Shown here: positions 5,869-7,416 of the stretch, piece by piece
Position numbering within the stretch: the first letter of the stretch is position 1
Layout: each line of letters begins with the position of its first letter
Origin: an uncultured Pseudomonas sp.
GTDB taxonomy: Bacteria; Pseudomonadota; Gammaproteobacteria; Pseudomonadales; Pseudomonadaceae
Reading direction: 5' to 3'
Assembly: GCF_946885885.1 (NCBI RefSeq)
Contig: NZ_CAMPHN010000198.1
Coordinates: 1-7,416 of the forward strand
DNA: 7,416 nt
Program-made: the position numbers and the translations under genes
Notes under the pieces: generated by a model
Databases searched by the model: none
The model's input: the letters and a program-made list of their open reading frames with translations, nothing else
What the model was told of the DNA's origin: nothing

Positions 5869-6789
5869 CTAGGCCTTGGTTGAAATCAATCGACGCGGCG
5901 CTATGCGCCCGTCCTCGCTCACTTCACCGATACCGATAAAGCGACCGTTGTGATCTTGCACCCGTACCATGCCGAACTTCGGCGCTTCCGGTGCGCGTAC
6001 CGGTTGCCCTTGCAACCAGTAGAACGAACTGTGCTCGGAGAACTGCAGCAACGGCCAATGTTGCAGGCCGCTATCGACCGGCAGAAGAAACCGATCGACA
6101 GCTTCGTTACCGCCTTCGGCATGCACGCGCTCCAGCTCTTCGAGCGTCACGGTGCGGCTCAAATCGAAAGGACCGGCCTTGGTTCTGCGCAATTCCGCAA
6201 CGTGGGCACCGCAACCGAGCAATTGGCCGATGTCCTCGACCAGGGTACGGATATAGGTGCCTTTGCTGCAGTCGACCGCGAGGCGCGCCTGCTCCGCCTC
6301 GCAGCTCAATAATTCCAGGCGCGCAATAGTAACAGAACGCGGCTCGCGCTCCACTACTTCACCGGCACGGGCGAGCTTGTACAGAGGCTGCCCGTCGCGT
6401 TTCAAAGCCGAGTACATCGGCGGTATCTGGCTGATTTCACCGCGAAAACGCGGCAATAACGCTTCGATCTCCGCGCGACCAACGGTCACCGGGCGGCGCT
6501 CCAACACTTCACCCTCGGCATCCGCGGTGGTGGTGGTGACGCCCAATTGCATCAGGGTTTCATAGCCTTTATCGGCGTCCAGCAGATACTGCGAGAACTT
6601 GGTCGCCTCGCCGAAGCACAGCGGCAATACGCCAGTGGCCAAGGGGTCGAGGCTACCGGTGTGCCCGGCCTTCTCGGCGTTGAGCAGCCAACGGACTTTT
6701 TGCAACGCCGCATTGGAGCTGAAGCCGCGCGGCTTATCCAGCAGGATGATGCCGTCGACCGCGCGACGAATACGTTTCACCTGAGCCAC
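5869..6789 (-). CDS. truB: tRNA pseudouridine(55) synthase
   Basis: TruB isomerises U55 in the T loop of elongator tRNAs and also acts as a tRNA folding chaperone. The protein is 306 aa. The catalytic motif [15 protein letters not shown] contains D48, and Y76 lies in [11 protein letters not shown], both at the E. coli numbering; the core motif [16 protein letters not shown] follows. The last 60 or so residues form a short PUA-like domain ending near GRIAPRRLI. The start is the GTG at 6789, giving [20 protein letters not shown] as in other Pseudomonas TruB. AGGAG (complement of 6797-6801) lies 7 bases before it, inside the last codons of rbfA. An ATG at 6849 would add 20 residues overlapping rbfA and is unlikely. 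Only 4 bases separate the rbfA stop from this start, so translation is probably coupled. The stop is TAG. Confidence 0.97.
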   Translation of the reverse strand: MAQVKRIRRAVDGIILLDKPRGFSSNAALQKVRWLLNAEKAGHTGSLDPLATGVLPLCFGEATKFSQYLLDADKGYETLMQLGVTTTTADAEGEVLERRPVTVGRAEIEALLPRFRGEISQIPPMYSALKRDGQPLYKLARAGEVVEREPRSVTIARLELLSCEAEQARLAVDCSKGTYIRTLVEDIGQLLGCGAHVAELRRTKAGPFDLSRTVTLEELERVHAEGGNEAVDRFLLPVDSGLQHWPLLQFSEHSSFYWLQGQPVRAPEAPKFGMVRVQDHNGRFIGIGEVSEDGRIAPRRLISTKA

Positions 6790-6793
6790 GCGC

Positions 6794-7201
6794 TTACTCC
6801 TCGGACTCGGTCTTGGCATCGCCATGGGCGCTGTCTTCGTTGACCGCACGCTCGATCAACGCCGACAACTGGGCACCACGGATGACGCTTTCGTCATAGT
6901 GGAAACGCAGGTGCGGCACGCTGCGCAGCTTCATCGCCTTGCCCAGCTGCATGCGCAGGAACCCGCTGGCATCGTTGAGCACCTTGATGCTCTGTGCCAC
7001 GCGCTCCGGATCGTCCTCGACGTTGCCGCCCATGACGGTGACGAACACCTTGGCGTGGCTGGCATCGCGGCTGACGTCCACCGCGGTGACGGTCACCAAC
7101 CCACCGAGACGCGGGTCTTTGACTTCCAGACGGATCAACTGCGCCAGCTCGCGCTGCATCTGGTCGCCGATACGCTGGGCACGGCTATATTCTTTGGCCA
7201 T
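6794..7201 (-). CDS. rbfA: 30S ribosome-binding factor RbfA
   Basis: RbfA has a KH-like fold and binds the 16S rRNA 5' region during late 30S maturation; it is needed at low temperature. The protein is 135 aa, close to the family norm. Recognisable blocks are the N-terminus [19 protein letters not shown], the stretch [19 protein letters not shown], and the region [23 protein letters not shown]. The C-terminal tail (about 120-135) is acidic and variable. The ATG at 7201 has GAGG (complement of 7209-7212) 7 bases upstream. That ribosome-binding site directly abuts a 7-bp tandem repeat. The gene follows infB by 162 bases and is nearly contiguous with truB. No defect was seen. Confidence 0.97.
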   Translation of the reverse strand: MAKEYSRAQRIGDQMQRELAQLIRLEVKDPRLGGLVTVTAVDVSRDASHAKVFVTVMGGNVEDDPERVAQSIKVLNDASGFLRMQLGKAMKLRSVPHLRFHYDESVIRGAQLSALIERAVNEDSAHGDAKTESEE

Positions 7202-7211
7202 AAATCTGCCT

Positions 7212-7265
7212 CAAGCTGCAAGCTGCAAGCTGCAAGCTGCAAGCTGCAAGCTGCAAGCTGCAAGC
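7212..7265. repeat. Heptanucleotide tandem array, (CAAGCTG) x 7.7
   Basis: Seven perfect copies of CAAGCTG (7212-7260) plus a partial CAAGC fill most of the 5' half of the infB-rbfA gap as read on the plus strand. The array touches the rbfA ribosome-binding site (7209-7212). Perfect identity of all copies suggests recent expansion and probable copy-number variation by slippage. Confidence 0.95.
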
Positions 7266-7292
7266 GATGAAATTGTCTGCCACAAAGCCAAA

Positions 7293-7356
7293 CGGCAAGC
7301 TCAATCAGCCGGCTGGAGAGCCACCTCTTGAAGCTTGCCGCTTGAAGCTTGCAGCT
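7293..7356. repeat. Inverted and direct repeats in the infB-rbfA gap
   Basis: CGGCAAGCT (7293-7301) is inverted at 7332-7340, enclosing a perfect 10-bp palindrome CAGCCGGCTG (7306-7315). CTTGAAGCTTGC occurs twice, at 7327-7338 and 7341-7352. AGCTTGCAGCT (7346-7356 region) is the reverse complement of the units in the nearby heptamer array, so the transcript can pair with the array in several registers. No T run makes this a clear terminator. Confidence 0.7.
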
Positions 7357-7363
7357 ACTGTTG

Positions 7364-7416
7364 TTACAGGCTGCGAGCCACTTGGACTTTTTCGAACACT
7401 TCGATCTTGTCGCCGA
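7364..7416 (-). CDS. infB: Translation initiation factor IF2, C-terminal tip (rest outside window)
   Basis: Only the last 16 complete codons and the TAA stop (complement of 7364-7366) are inside the window. They encode GDKIEVFEKVQVARSL, which I recognise as the C-terminal strand of Pseudomonas-type IF2 (domain C2 binds the formyl-methionyl end of initiator tRNA). The identification is strengthened by the downstream rbfA-truB-rpsO-pnp order, which normally follows infB. Nothing can be said about the rest of the gene. Confidence 0.9.
   Translation of the reverse strand, partial: GDKIEVFEKVQVARSL

Noticed and set aside
6790..6849. N-terminal extension of TruB to an ATG at 6849
   Set aside because: It would overlap rbfA by 56 bases; the GTG at 6789 has a well-placed ribosome-binding site and aligns D48 and Y76 with E. 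coli numbering.
7212..7265. CRISPR-like repeat array
   Set aside because: The units are 7 bp, contiguous and without spacers; this is a simple tandem repeat.

Overview
The window is chromosomal DNA from a Pseudomonas-type gammaproteobacterium. The evidence is the gene order infB-rbfA-truB-rpsO-pnp, near-canonical protein sequences for these genes (701-aa PNPase, 89-aa S15, TruB with D48 and Y76), high GC, and a BON-domain/CsbD gene pair downstream of pnp. That downstream arrangement resembles what I recall from Pseudomonas; no search was run.

Right half (about 3056-7416, all minus strand, read right to left): the 3' tip of infB, then rbfA, truB, rpsO and pnp. This is the translation/RNA-maturation (nusA-infB type) operon. 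It supplies initiation factor IF2, a cold-shock 30S maturation factor, tRNA pseudouridine-55 synthase, ribosomal protein S15 and the exoribonuclease PNPase. rbfA and truB are almost contiguous. rpsO and pnp have long structured leaders, a hairpin terminator/attenuator lies between them, and a strong intrinsic terminator follows pnp. The infB-rbfA gap holds a 7-bp tandem repeat that touches the rbfA ribosome-binding site.

Middle (about 1177-2991): a 471-aa membrane protein of unknown function on the minus strand, with an N-terminal zinc-finger-like cysteine cluster, about five or six membrane segments and a C-terminal helical repeat region. Immediately after its stop codon lies a 188-bp MITE-like element (15-bp terminal inverted repeats, TTAG on both sides). 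Beyond that is what looks like a complete sigma-54 control region, with a widely spaced inverted repeat, an IHF-consensus match and a -24/-12 promoter, reading into the next genes.

Left part (1-1176): a two-gene minus-strand unit encoding an exported BON-domain protein and a small CsbD/YjbJ-family protein, both of stress-associated families. It converges on a plus-strand gene that is cut by the left edge, and the two share a bidirectional terminator. The cut gene's C-terminus aligns by eye with the C-terminus of the 471-aa membrane protein, so the two may be related.

Most coding content is ordinary housekeeping. The noteworthy material is intergenic: the sigma-54-like regulatory region, the MITE, the structured rpsO and pnp leaders, a tRNA-3'-end-like fragment upstream of pnp, and the heptamer array. 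I found no defence system, CRISPR array or complete transposon.
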